64,000 nt of DNA from Streptomyces cellulosae. Its GTDB lineage: Bacteria > Actinomycetota > Actinomycetes > Streptomycetales > Streptomycetaceae. The stretch covers positions 62,001 through 126,000 of the forward strand of contig NZ_JOEV01000021.1 in NCBI RefSeq assembly GCF_000721105.1. Direction: 5' to 3'. The first letter of the stretch is position 1. Every line of letters starts with the position of its first letter. The position numbers were made by a program, and so were the translations under genes. The notes beneath the pieces were generated by a model. It did no database searches, was not told where the DNA came from, and was given only the letters and a program-made list of their open reading frames with translations. Shown in pieces: positions 40,790 to 51,805 of the stretch.

Positions 40790-41788
40790 CTACCAGGCGA
40801 AGGCCTCCGGAGACGGCCCCGGGCCGGGGAAGATCTCGGCCAGGCCGGTCAGCAGTTCCTCGCTCAGCTCCAGCTCGACCGCGCGCAGGGCGGAGTCGAG
40901 CTGCTCGGCGGTGCGCGGGCCGACGATCGGGCCGGTCACGCCGGGGCGGGTGAGCAGCCAGGCCAGCGCGGCCTCGCCCGGCTCGACCTCGTGCTTCTCC
41001 AGCAGGTCCTCGTACGCCTGGATCTGCGCGCGGGAGCTGGGGTCGGCCAGGGTGTCGGCGGCCCGTCCGGAGGCGCGGCGACCGCCCTGGACCTCCTTCT
41101 TGATCACACCGCCGAGCAGCCCGCCGTGGAGCGGCGACCAGGGGATGACCCCGAGGCCGTACTCCTGCGCGGCCGGGATGACCTCCATCTCGGCGCGCCG
41201 CTCGGCGAGGTTGTACAGGCACTGCTCGCTGACGAGGCCGATGGTGCCGCCGCGGCGGGCGGCGGTCTCGTTGGCCTGGGCGATCTTGTAGCCGGGGAAG
41301 TTGGAGGAACCGACGTAGAGGATCTTCCCCTGCTGGACCAGCACGTCGATGGCCTGCCAGATCTCCTCGAAGGGAGTGGCGCGGTCGATGTGGTGGAACT
41401 GGTAGACGTCGATGTAGTCGGTCTGCAGCCGCTTCAGCGAGGCGTCCACGGCCCGCCGGATGTTGACGGCGGACAGCTTGTCGTGGTTGGGCCAGGCGGC
41501 GGCGGTGCCGGACCCGGCCATGTTGCCGTAGACCTTGGTGGCGAGCACGACCTTGTCGCGCCGCTCGCCGCCCTTGGCGAACCAGTTCCCGATGATGCTC
41601 TCGGTACGGCCCTTGTTCTCGCCCCAGCCGTAGACATTGGCCGTGTCGAAGAAGTTGATCCCCGCGTCCAGCGCCGCGTCCATGATGGCGTGGCTGTCCG
41701 CCTCGTCGGTCTGCGGACCGAAGTTCATGGTGCCGAGCACCAGTCGGCTGACCTTGAGTCCTGTGCGTCCAAGCTGCGTGTACTTCAT
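40790..41788 (-). CDS. aldo/keto reductase
   Basis: 332 residues of the AKR TIM barrel: LVLGTMNFGPQTDEADSHAI, the catalytic DTANVYGWGENKGRTE (Asp, Tyr), KVVLATKVYGNM (Lys) and YIDVYQFHHID (His), with a C-terminal NADPH-binding IVGPRTAEQLDSALRAV. It is a cytosolic NADPH-dependent carbonyl reductase of unknown substrate. A MerR-like dyad lies in its promoter. Confidence 0.94.
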   Translation of the reverse strand: MKYTQLGRTGLKVSRLVLGTMNFGPQTDEADSHAIMDAALDAGINFFDTANVYGWGENKGRTESIIGNWFAKGGERRDKVVLATKVYGNMAGSGTAAAWPNHDKLSAVNIRRAVDASLKRLQTDYIDVYQFHHIDRATPFEEIWQAIDVLVQQGKILYVGSSNFPGYKIAQANETAARRGGTIGLVSEQCLYNLAERRAEMEVIPAAQEYGLGVIPWSPLHGGLLGGVIKKEVQGGRRASGRAADTLADPSSRAQIQAYEDLLEKHEVEPGEAALAWLLTRPGVTGPIVGPRTAEQLDSALRAVELELSEELLTGLAEIFPGPGPSPEAFAW

Positions 41789-41805
41789 GACCCATCAGCC
41801 AACGT

Positions 41806-41823
41806 CTTGGAGTGCGCTCCAGG
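41806..41823. promoter_or_regulatory. MerR-type operator between AKR and lipoprotein genes
   Basis: CTTGGAGTGCGCTCCAGG has the form of MerR-family sites (CTTGGAG-N4-CTCCAAG) that typically sit in a lengthened promoter spacer. On the AKR strand TTGCCT lies just upstream as a possible -35. No merR gene is in the window, so the regulator would be encoded elsewhere. Inference from pattern. Confidence 0.45.
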
Positions 41824-41850
41824 CAAGTGCGTTCATGCCAGAGTCATGAC

Positions 41851-42519
41851 ATGAAGACCTCGACCTCGACAGCCGGCCGGCGTGCCGGGTGGGGCGGCGC
41901 GGCGCTGATGGTCGCCGCCGCACTGACCCTCACGGCCTGTGGCCAGCAGCGCGCCACGAGCGCGCCTGCGAGCAGCACGACCTCCGCCTCCGTCACGGCC
42001 TCTGCGTCCGCCACCCCCACCCCCACCCCCACCCCTACTGCTTCCGCTACCGCTACCGCTTCCGCTTTCGCGGGATCCTCGCCGTATGTGGAGCCGGGCG
42101 CGGGCGACGGTGCTCCGCACTACAACGAGAACAACGCCGGCCGCCGCGCGGGCGAGATGTCTCCGGCGAGCGCGGCGGACGCGGAGCGGGAAGCCGCGCG
42201 TATCGAGCCGGTGCTCAAGCGGCTGTGGCAGGAGAAGAGGTGGGACCCGGCGACCGTGCGCCGCGCCCTGCTCGGCCTCGGCTACGAGGAGGCACGCACC
42301 GGTGCGAACGGGGAGCGAGTCGGGGGCACGCTGACCGTCCGGCCGATGCCCGCCCGCTTCGAGACCGACCACTACGTCACCCCCGAGGGCGCCGAGGTCG
42401 GCCTCAGCGTCCACCCGGACGCCTGCGTCACGGCGTTCATCCAGAAGTCCAACTACCAGGTGAGCACCAACGGCCCGTACCCGGAGTCGGGGTGTTTCGA
42501 GCCGCCGTTCGCGCACTGA
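41851..42519 (+). CDS. putative lipoprotein, 222 aa
   Basis: ATG at 41851 with CAGAGT as a -10-like hexamer 6 nt upstream (probably leaderless). The signal peptide ends in the lipobox LTLTAC-GQQ (about residue 31). A long Ser/Ala/Thr-Pro linker, rich in TPTPTPTPTASATATA, spans the wall. The globular C-terminal part begins ARIEPVLKRLWQEKRWDPATVRRALLGLGY and contains two cysteines (DACVTAF, SGCFEP). It resembles the C-terminal domain of the lipoprotein at 31926. No function known. Confidence 0.82.
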   Translation: MKTSTSTAGRRAGWGGAALMVAAALTLTACGQQRATSAPASSTTSASVTASASATPTPTPTPTASATATASAFAGSSPYVEPGAGDGAPHYNENNAGRRAGEMSPASAADAEREAARIEPVLKRLWQEKRWDPATVRRALLGLGYEEARTGANGERVGGTLTVRPMPARFETDHYVTPEGAEVGLSVHPDACVTAFIQKSNYQVSTNGPYPESGCFEPPFAH

Positions 42520-42531
42520 GGCCGGGGGCGG

Positions 42532-43104
42532 TCAGTCGCGGGGGAACTCGTCCGTCTTGAGAGTGAGACCGAGGTGGGTGGTGGTCATGTCTACGTCCGC
42601 CCCGAAAGCCACGGACAGTTCGCTGACGTACTCGCCGTCCTTGGGCTGGGTGAAGAGGTGGCACTTGCCCTGGTAGGGGTCGGCGATCAAGTAGGCGGGG
42701 ACTTCGGCGAGGGCGTAGGCCGTCTTCTTGGGCCCGTAGTCATTCTGGGCCGTACCTTTCGAGATGATTTCGGCGACGAACTCGACGTCCTCGCAGAACC
42801 ACAGGCCCTCGCCGTTCTTCTCGGCCGCCTCGGCCACCAGCGTCACGTCGGAGGCGAAGCCGTTGAGGTGCCCCGGATAGTCGACTCGAACGTCCGACTT
42901 CAACTGCTTGCGCGGGTACGTGAAGCGCAGCTGCTCAAGGATGTCCATGGTGATTTCCCAGTGTGTGTCGCGCTGAGGCCACATGAAGACGGTCCCCTCG
43001 ACGATCTCGGCCTTGTAGCCCTCAGGGACGGTCATCCGGTCGAACAGTTCGTCCAGGAACCGTTTGTCGGTGGCCATTTCGTTCCTGACTTCAAGGACGG
43101 TCAT
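42532..43104 (-). CDS. Uma2-family (PD-(D/E)XK fold) protein
   Basis: 190 residues from the ATG at 43104; an ATG nine codons later (43077) has the better SD (AGGAAC) and is an equal candidate. The Uma2 pattern is clear: VPEGYKAEIVEGTVFMWPQRDTHW, ASDVTLVAEAA (active-site Asp), then VEFVAEIISKGTAQNDYGPKKTAYA (Glu and Lys of the nuclease motif). Members are abundant in Streptomyces and cyanobacteria, are presumed endonucleases, and often accompany mobile DNA, but no substrate is known. Stand-alone gene. Confidence 0.9.
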   Translation of the reverse strand: MTVLEVRNEMATDKRFLDELFDRMTVPEGYKAEIVEGTVFMWPQRDTHWEITMDILEQLRFTYPRKQLKSDVRVDYPGHLNGFASDVTLVAEAAEKNGEGLWFCEDVEFVAEIISKGTAQNDYGPKKTAYALAEVPAYLIADPYQGKCHLFTQPKDGEYVSELSVAFGADVDMTTTHLGLTLKTDEFPRD

Positions 43105-43246
43105 CGCGACGCATAACGGTATGCGCGGTGACCAGGACAGGGAGAGGTGCGCACACGCCGGATATCCGGGGAGCGTCGCAAGGGGTGGACGACCCGCCGT
43201 CCCACGTCCGGCCTCACGCCGCGTACCCGGTCGGAGTCGTCCGGGC

Positions 43247-43921
43247 TCAGTGCCCGTAGGGCTTCCCCAGGTCCCAGCCCTGGTGCATCGCGTCCGCGAA
43301 CGCCGCCGCGATCTTGTGCTCGCCGCTCTCGCTCGGGTGCGTGCCGTCGTAGGTGTCGGTGTGGATGTCGTACGACGACGGCAGCGACGCCAGGAGGAGA
43401 GGCGAGGGCGGCTCGTCCAGGTCCGCCGCGGTCTTCGCCAACAGGTCGTTGAAGAGGGCGACTTGGGCGGCGAAGTCGGTGTCCGACCGGGCCCGGACGT
43501 TCGGGATCACCGGCAGCAGGACCATCGCGACGCGCGGGTTGGCTTTCCGCGCGGCCGCCACGAAGCACCGGACGTTCTCCGTCGTCTGTTCCGCGTTCGT
43601 GTAGAAGCCGAGGTCGATCAGGCCGAGGGAGACGAGGAGGAGGTCGGCCCGGGTCTGCCGTACCGCCTCGCCGATCAGCGGGGCCATGTGCTGCCAGCCC
43701 TCGCCCCAGCCGGCGAGGTGGGCGCGGGGGAAGTCCGGGTCGGCGTACGCCTGCGAGGTGGGGGCGTCCGTCACCTTGTCGTGGAGCGCCTCGCGCGGGC
43801 CGACCAGGGTGAACGGGCCGTCGTACGTCGTGCACAGGTGGCGCCACAACCGGTAGCGCCAGGTGTGTTCGCCCGCGCTCCCGATGGTCATGGAGTCACC
43901 GACCGGCATGATCCTGAGCAT
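43247..43921 (-). CDS. SGNH/GDSL-family hydrolase
   Basis: 224 residues: block I RIMPVGDSMTIGSAG (Ser nucleophile about residue 10), block II around LAGWGEG, block III with LVSLGLIDLG where Asn of the usual GxND is replaced by Ile-Asp, and block V TYDGTHPSESGEHKIA (Asp, His). It is probably a cytoplasmic or cell-associated esterase, as no signal peptide is visible. It diverges from the anchored protein gene at 44022. Confidence 0.88.
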   Translation of the reverse strand: MLRIMPVGDSMTIGSAGEHTWRYRLWRHLCTTYDGPFTLVGPREALHDKVTDAPTSQAYADPDFPRAHLAGWGEGWQHMAPLIGEAVRQTRADLLLVSLGLIDLGFYTNAEQTTENVRCFVAAARKANPRVAMVLLPVIPNVRARSDTDFAAQVALFNDLLAKTAADLDEPPSPLLLASLPSSYDIHTDTYDGTHPSESGEHKIAAAFADAMHQGWDLGKPYGH

Positions 43922-44021
43922 CCGCTCATGATGGATGATCTACGCGGTCGGATGGGGCGCGCGAACGTGTGAGGCCCACCACGCGCTCTCGCCGCGCGGG
44001 CGGGATGGCAGTCTTGGGGGC

Positions 44022-45005
44022 ATGCGTCGCTCCCTTGCCTTCCTCGCCGCTGGCTTCCTCGTCGGTGCGCTCGCCCTGCCGGCCGCCGCCGCGGACGGTG
44101 ACGAGGGGTTCACCATCTCGGACCCCCGGATCACCGAGTCCAGCGGACTGGCCGCCTCCCGGCAGCACCCCGGCATCTACTGGACGCACAACGACAGCGA
44201 CGACGGTGCCTTCATCTACGCCGTCGACAGTAGGACGGGAAAGACCGTCGCGACCGTCACTCTGACCGGCGTGGGGCGCCCCCGTGACGTCGAGGCCATC
44301 TCCATCGGCCCCGACAACCAGATCTACGTCGGCGACATCGGCGACAACCTCGGCGGCAGCTGGCCCTATGTGTGGATCTACCGGCTGCCCGAGCCCAAGC
44401 AGCTGCGGGACCAGACGATCCGCGCCACCCAGTACGTCGTGAAGTACGCGGACGGACCGCGCAACGCCGAGTCCCTCGTCGTGCACCCCAAGACCGGGCG
44501 CGTCTACATCGTCGACAAGAACGAGAACGGTGGCCACCTGTACGAGGGGCCGGCCGACCTCTCCGCCTCCGGGACCAACATCTTCAAGCCCATCGCCGCC
44601 GTCCCCGAGCTGGAGGCCACCGACGCCGCCCTGTCCCCCGACGGTGAACAGCTCGTCGTACGCAGCTACTTCGGGGCGATCGCCTACGACTGGAACGGCG
44701 GGAGGATCAAGCGGCTGGAGCGGCTCGGCGTACCGTTCCTGGGCCAGGGCGAGTCCGTCACCTACACCGATGACGGAAAGACGCTCATGTTCGGCGCGGA
44801 GGGGACGGACAGTCCCGTGAAGCCCGAGGACGCACCCGGGGACGGTGCATCCAAGTCGCCGTCGGGGAAGGGGAGTTCCGCGGACGGCAGCGGCAGCACC
44901 GGAAACGGCGGCGGGCTGGACGGCAACGTCAAGACCGGCGCGATCGTCGTGGTCGCCGCCGCGGCGGTGCTGTTCGGTCTGCGGCGGCTGTTCCGGCGCT
45001 CCTGA
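44022..45005 (+). CDS. surface-anchored beta-propeller-like protein
   Basis: 327 residues. It has a Sec signal peptide (MRRSLAFLAAGFLVGALALP, cleavage after AAA). The extracellular part has propeller-like strand repeats (GIYWTHNDSDDGAFIYAVDS, GRVYIVDKNENGGHLYEG, TYTDDGKTLMFGAEG). A Ser/Gly-rich stalk precedes a C-terminal helix TGAIVVVAAAAVLFGLRRLF with a basic tail, so it stays membrane-anchored with the propeller outside. CAGTCT 7-8 nt before the ATG suggests leaderless translation. Function unknown. Confidence 0.85.
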   Translation: MRRSLAFLAAGFLVGALALPAAAADGDEGFTISDPRITESSGLAASRQHPGIYWTHNDSDDGAFIYAVDSRTGKTVATVTLTGVGRPRDVEAISIGPDNQIYVGDIGDNLGGSWPYVWIYRLPEPKQLRDQTIRATQYVVKYADGPRNAESLVVHPKTGRVYIVDKNENGGHLYEGPADLSASGTNIFKPIAAVPELEATDAALSPDGEQLVVRSYFGAIAYDWNGGRIKRLERLGVPFLGQGESVTYTDDGKTLMFGAEGTDSPVKPEDAPGDGASKSPSGKGSSADGSGSTGNGGGLDGNVKTGAIVVVAAAAVLFGLRRLFRRS

Positions 45006-45100
45006 TCCCTTGCCGCTTCGGGAGCGCCGCTGGGCGGGAAGTCGAACCGGTGACGGACGCTGCACCAGGTGACGTCATGCCTATTGACGTGTCCATGTGA

Positions 45101-46693
<1,593 letters not shown>

Positions 46694-46797
46694 GAGGAGC
46701 CCTCAACCGGCATGAGTCAGCGGTGTGCTCATCCCTCCGGGTGATCATGTGGCCGTATGGCCGTGGAGCGCGTGTTCGCCCGGTTACGTTCCGTCGC

Positions 46798-47664
46798 ATG
46801 GTCAGCTCACCCCACGACGCGATGCACCGGATCTTCCGGGAGGACCCGGGGCTGTTGGCCCGGGTCCTGCCCCGGGCGGGCATCTCGTTCCCCGAGTACA
46901 CCTCGATCGATCTCCTGGACACCGATCTCACCGAGATCAAGCCGATGGAGCGTCGAGTGGACAGCATCTTCCGGGTCCATGTGCCCGACGACGAGGGCGG
47001 GTTCCTGCTCGCCGTCGAGTCACAGGGCAAGCCGGACCCGGACAAACGCAACAGCTGGACGTACTACTTGGCGCACATGCACGCCAAGTACAGGCTGCCG
47101 CCCATCCTCGTGGTGCTCTGCAGGGACAAGGCCACGGCCGCGTGGGCGGCGGAGCCCATCCGGATCGGGCGCCGCTTTCACACCAGCATGCTGGTGTTCC
47201 CGCTGGTGCTCGGGCCCGGGAACCTGTCTGCGATCACCGATCCCGACGAGGCCGCGGAGGACGTTCCGCTTGCCGTGTTCTCCGCGTTCGCTCACGCCAA
47301 GGATCCGGGTCTGCCTGCGATACTGGAGGCGCTTGCGGCAGCGCTGGCAGGCCGGGACGAAGGCAGTGATGACTGGGCGGAATATGTTGAAATCGGTCTG
47401 GGTGACGGCCCGGCCCGTGACCTTTGGAGGCAACTGATGGCCACCTACACCCCGAACTTTCCCGGCAGCGGCACGATCGTGGAAGAGGCGTGGCTCGCAG
47501 GCCGTGCCAAGGGCGAGGCCAAGGGCCGTGCCGAGGACATCCTCCACATCCTCGGCACGCGCGGCATCGAGATTCCCGACGCAGTTCGGGACCGGGTCAT
47601 GGACTGTGCCGATCTGGAGGTGCTGGGAGTCTGGCTGGGCCGTTCACTGTTCGTCGAGGAGTAG
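46798..47664 (+). CDS. Rpn/PD-(D/E)XK-like conserved Streptomyces protein
   Basis: 288 residues from the ATG at 46798. The opening MVSSPHDAMHRIFREDPGLLARVLP and the core FRVHVPDDEGGFLLAVESQGKPDPDKRNSW, with the D/E-x-K pattern LLAVESQGK, place it in a large Streptomyces family related to recombination-promoting nucleases (Rpn-like). The C-terminal part is a charged helical stretch (GRAKGEAKGRAEDILHILG). Its last 209 bp are duplicated in tandem directly downstream. Copies of this family are numerous per genome, which favours recombination between them. Confidence 0.82.
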   Translation: MVSSPHDAMHRIFREDPGLLARVLPRAGISFPEYTSIDLLDTDLTEIKPMERRVDSIFRVHVPDDEGGFLLAVESQGKPDPDKRNSWTYYLAHMHAKYRLPPILVVLCRDKATAAWAAEPIRIGRRFHTSMLVFPLVLGPGNLSAITDPDEAAEDVPLAVFSAFAHAKDPGLPAILEALAAALAGRDEGSDDWAEYVEIGLGDGPARDLWRQLMATYTPNFPGSGTIVEEAWLAGRAKGEAKGRAEDILHILGTRGIEIPDAVRDRVMDCADLEVLGVWLGRSLFVEE

Positions 47665-47883
47665 GAGACCGCTGATGGCCGCTTACACCCCGAACTTCCC
47701 CGGCAGCGGCACGATCGTGGAAGAGGCGTGGCTCGCAGGCCGTGCCAAGGGCGAGGTCAAGGGCCGTGCCGAGGCCATCCTCCGCATCCTCGGCACGCGC
47801 GGCATCGAGATTCCCGACGCAGTTCGGGACCGGGTCATGGACTGTGCCGATCTGGAGGTGCTGGGAGTCTGGCTGGGCCGTTC
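47437..47883 (+). repeat. 209-bp tandem direct duplication
   Basis: 47437-47645 and 47675-47883 are the same 209-bp sequence with only a handful of substitutions, at a 238-bp period. The first copy is the 3' end of the Rpn-like gene from an internal ATG; the second is a free-standing fragment. The near identity implies a recent event. Confidence 0.95.
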
Positions 47884-47911
47884 TGTGCGGTCGCAGCGTA
47901 GACATTGCTGA
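47675..47911 (+). pseudogene. duplicated C-terminal fragment of the Rpn-like gene
   Basis: An open frame of 78 residues beginning MAAYTPNFPGSGTIVEEAW, which repeats the end of the upstream protein up to GVWLGRS and then diverges (VRSQRRHC). It has an ATG and a GGAGAC ahead, so it may be translated, but it lacks the nuclease core. It arose by tandem duplication. The junction at its 3' end coincides with the broken 5' end of the alcohol dehydrogenase gene. Confidence 0.75.
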
Positions 47912-48693
47912 CCGGTGACCAGGCCATGGACATGGCGATCACCATGGCCATGACGTCGAACGGGTCTCCCTGGCGTACCAGGCCGACCCTGACCTACGAC
48001 GGCATCGACCGGCACGACGGATCGACCACCCTGGGCGGCTACTCACGCGAGTACGTCGTCCGCGACCGTTTCGCCTACGCCCTTCCCGCCGCTCTGGATC
48101 CGGCCGCTGCCGCTCCTCTGCTCTGCGCCGGGATCACCGTCTGGGAACCGCTGCACGCTCTCGGTGTGGGGCCGGGAACCCGCGTCGCGGTGGCGGGACT
48201 GGGCGGCCTGGGCCACCTCGCGGTCAAGATCGCCGTGGCGCTCGGCGCCGACACGTCGGTCGTCAGCCGCTCACCCGACAAGGCCGACGACGCTCGTCGT
48301 CTCGGCGCCCACGGTCTGATCGTGTCCGCGGACCCGGAACAGATGGCTGACGCGCGCGACCGGTTCGACGTCGTCCTCGACACCATCTCCGCACCCCACG
48401 ACCTCGGCCCCTACCTGCGCCTGGTCGCCATGGACGGCACGCTCAGCCACCTCGGCCACCTCGGACCCGTCACCGTGGAGACCACCGACCTGCTCGTGGG
48501 ACGCAAGAAGCTCAGCTCCGCGGGCAGCGGCGGCAGGCCCGCGACCGCCTCCATGCTGGACTTCTGCGCCGAGCACGGCGTCACCGCCGACATCGAACTG
48601 CTCCCCTCGGCGCGGGTGAACGAGGCCCTGGACCGTCTCCGGCGCAACGACGTCCGCTACCGCTTCGTCCTCGACATGGCCGACCTGGACTGA
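47905..48693 (+). pseudogene. 5'-truncated zinc alcohol dehydrogenase (CAD/YahK-like)
   Basis: The frame from about 47985 matches the C-terminal two-thirds of cinnamyl-type alcohol dehydrogenases: YDGIDRHDGSTTLGGYS, AAPLLCAGITVWEPL, the Rossmann motif VAVAGLGGLGHLAVKIA, and LVGRKKLSSAGSGG. The N-terminal GroES-like domain of about 110 residues, with the catalytic Cys/His zinc ligands and the four structural-zinc cysteines, is absent. The first about 25 residues are unrelated sequence joined at the duplication edge. It cannot be an active enzyme. Deletion and duplication probably happened in one rearrangement. Confidence 0.8.
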
Positions 48694-48717
48694 ACGGCGA
48701 GGGCCGCGAACCGAAAA

Positions 48718-48746
48718 GGGCGCCCGGTGCTGGTCACCGGGCGCCC
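48718..48746. terminator. bidirectional terminator, serC / ADH remnant
   Basis: GGGCGCCCGGTG pairs perfectly with CACCGGGCGCCC (12 bp, loop CTGGT). On the minus strand TTTT follows, making it an intrinsic terminator for serC. It lies between the two convergent 3' ends. Confidence 0.85.
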
Positions 48747-48781
48747 TCGTCGTCGTACCGCTGGAAGCGGCGTACCGCTTC

Positions 48782-50032
<1,251 letters not shown>

Positions 50033-51253
50033 CTAGGAGGTCAGTCGTACGGGCAGTTCGAAGAGGTCGTTCTGGGTCACCACGGGCTTGTTGCGCAGCT
50101 CGCTCACCGGGACCGCCAGATCCAGCCCCGGGAAGCGCCCGTACAGGGCGGGCAGCGCCACCCCGGCCTCCAGGCGGGACAGCGCCGCGCCGGGGCAGAC
50201 GTGCGGACCGTGCCCGAAGGAGATGTGGCGGTTCTTCGTCTCCCGGGTGATGTCGAACTCGGCCGCGGTCGGGCCGTGCGCCTGCTCGTCGCGGCCCAAC
50301 GCGCCGTAAGAGACGATCAGCGCGTCCCCCGCGGGAAGCACCTTGTCGCCGACCGGTACGTCCTCGGTGGCGAAGCGGATCAGGACGTGGGAGGTGGGGG
50401 TGGAGTGGCGCAGGGTCTCCTCGACCACCGCCGACCAGTCCACTTCGCCCGACAGGACGAGGGCACGCTGGTCGGGGTGGGTGGAGAGGTTGACCACCGC
50501 GTTGACGATCAGTGAGATCGTCGTCTCGTGGCCCGCCGCGACCATCAGCTGGAGGGTGGAGACGATCTCCTCGTCGGTGAGGTGGTCGCCGCCCTCCGAG
50601 GCCAGAACCAGGGCGGACGTCAGATCGTCGCCCGGCTGCGCGCGCTTGGCCGCGACCGTCTCCGCCATGATGCCCGCCAGCTCCGTGAGCGTGGCGATGA
50701 CCTCCGCCGGCGGGGTCAGCGTGGAGAAGAACTTTTCGAACAGCTCCTTGAGACGGGGCAGTTTCGACTCGTCGATACCCATCAGGTCGGCGATGACGTA
50801 CATGGGGAGCGGGTACGCGAAGGCCGCCTTCAGGTCGACGACGTCGCCCGCGAGGCCGTCCAGCAGCCCGTGAGTGAGCGTGGTGATCCTCTCCCGCATC
50901 CGCTCCACCCGGCGCGGGGTGAGCGCCTGCGCGACGAGCGTGCGCATCCGGCGGTGGTCGGCGCCGTCCACGGTGAGCATGGAACGCCCGGGGTTGGCGA
51001 GGCCGATCAGCGCCCAGTCCGCGGGTATCTCACCGCGCTGCCAGGCGCCCCAGACGTTGATGTCCTTGACCAGTCTGGGGTCGGTGAGCAGCGCCTTGGC
51101 CTCGGCGTGGTGGGTGACGGCCCAGACGGGGACACCGCCGGGCAGCTCGACTGCGGCCAGCGGACCCGCCGCACGCAGCCTGGCACTCTCGCCCTCCAGG
51201 TCGGTGACGAACGGGTCGAGGGCGATACGGGTCTGTTCGATGCCGGTGGTCAT
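50033..51253 (-). CDS. cvnF: cytochrome P450, conservon position F
   Basis: 406 residues from the ATG at 51253 after GGAGG; codons further upstream run through repeats and are rejected. Complete P450 motifs: I-helix AAGHETT (about 239-245), K-helix ExxR in EETLRHSTP (Glu279, Arg282), and heme loop ISFGHGPHVCPG (Cys353). It is a soluble bacterial-class P450. It lies downstream of the CvnA-E genes in the same direction but is separated from CvnE by 550 bp of repeats. In conservons that carry P450s, the F position is typically a CYP154-like enzyme (recalled). The substrate is unknown. Confidence 0.92.
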   Translation of the reverse strand: MTTGIEQTRIALDPFVTDLEGESARLRAAGPLAAVELPGGVPVWAVTHHAEAKALLTDPRLVKDINVWGAWQRGEIPADWALIGLANPGRSMLTVDGADHRRMRTLVAQALTPRRVERMRERITTLTHGLLDGLAGDVVDLKAAFAYPLPMYVIADLMGIDESKLPRLKELFEKFFSTLTPPAEVIATLTELAGIMAETVAAKRAQPGDDLTSALVLASEGGDHLTDEEIVSTLQLMVAAGHETTISLIVNAVVNLSTHPDQRALVLSGEVDWSAVVEETLRHSTPTSHVLIRFATEDVPVGDKVLPAGDALIVSYGALGRDEQAHGPTAAEFDITRETKNRHISFGHGPHVCPGAALSRLEAGVALPALYGRFPGLDLAVPVSELRNKPVVTQNDLFELPVRLTS

Positions 51254-51805
51254 GCGGCGGTGCCTCCAAGGCGGGCGGGGGGTGGGTACTGCGTCAGTCG
51301 GTCGGTCGGCCGGTCGGTCAGGCAGGCAGTCCAGGGGCTGGGGTGCGAGGAACCTCTCGGACGCCCGGCCGTGGGGTGGATCGGGCGGGCGTGGCGCGGG
51401 TCGGAGAGAGACCGGAGGCGGCGCGGGGCGGCCGGAGGCGGCGCGGGGCGGCCGGGCGTGGCGCGGGTCCGCGAGGAGGGTACGGACGCGCGTCGGAGAG
51501 CTCGCACGGGCCCGTCGCCGGCGGTGGCCAGGGCCTGGCCCGCCCGTGCCTGTGAGGCCAGGGGGCCACGCCCATGCCCGCGAGCGGCCAGGGGCGTGGC
51601 CCATGCCCGCGAGCGGCCGGAGGCGTGGGTCGGGAGCAGCCGCAGGCCGGTGTGCGGTGAGCAGGCACAGGCCGGTGTCCGTGAGCAGGGACCTGCCCGC
51701 GTGCGGCGAGCAGGGGCACAGGCCGGTCGGTGTGCGGGAAGCAGGGGCACGGGCCGGTGCCCGACGCCTGACTCGGCCGGTGTCCGACGGTTAACACGAC
51801 CGGCG
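51254..51805. repeat. 550-bp repeat-rich spacer between two P450 genes
   Basis: No gene is supported. A 20-bp unit, CCGGAGGCGGCGCGGGGCGG, is repeated head to tail at 51412 and 51432 with a decayed third copy. GCCCATGCCCGCGAGCGGCC occurs at 51570 and 51599. Several variants of GAGCAGG-x-ACAGGCCGGTG follow between 51655 and 51760. Long open frames across it on both strands are low-complexity artefacts. It may have grown by slippage. Confidence 0.8.

Noticed and set aside
51254..51604. N-terminal extension of the second P450 to 523 residues
   Set aside because: It translates direct repeats; a GGAGG-preceded ATG at 51253 gives a normal-length P450.
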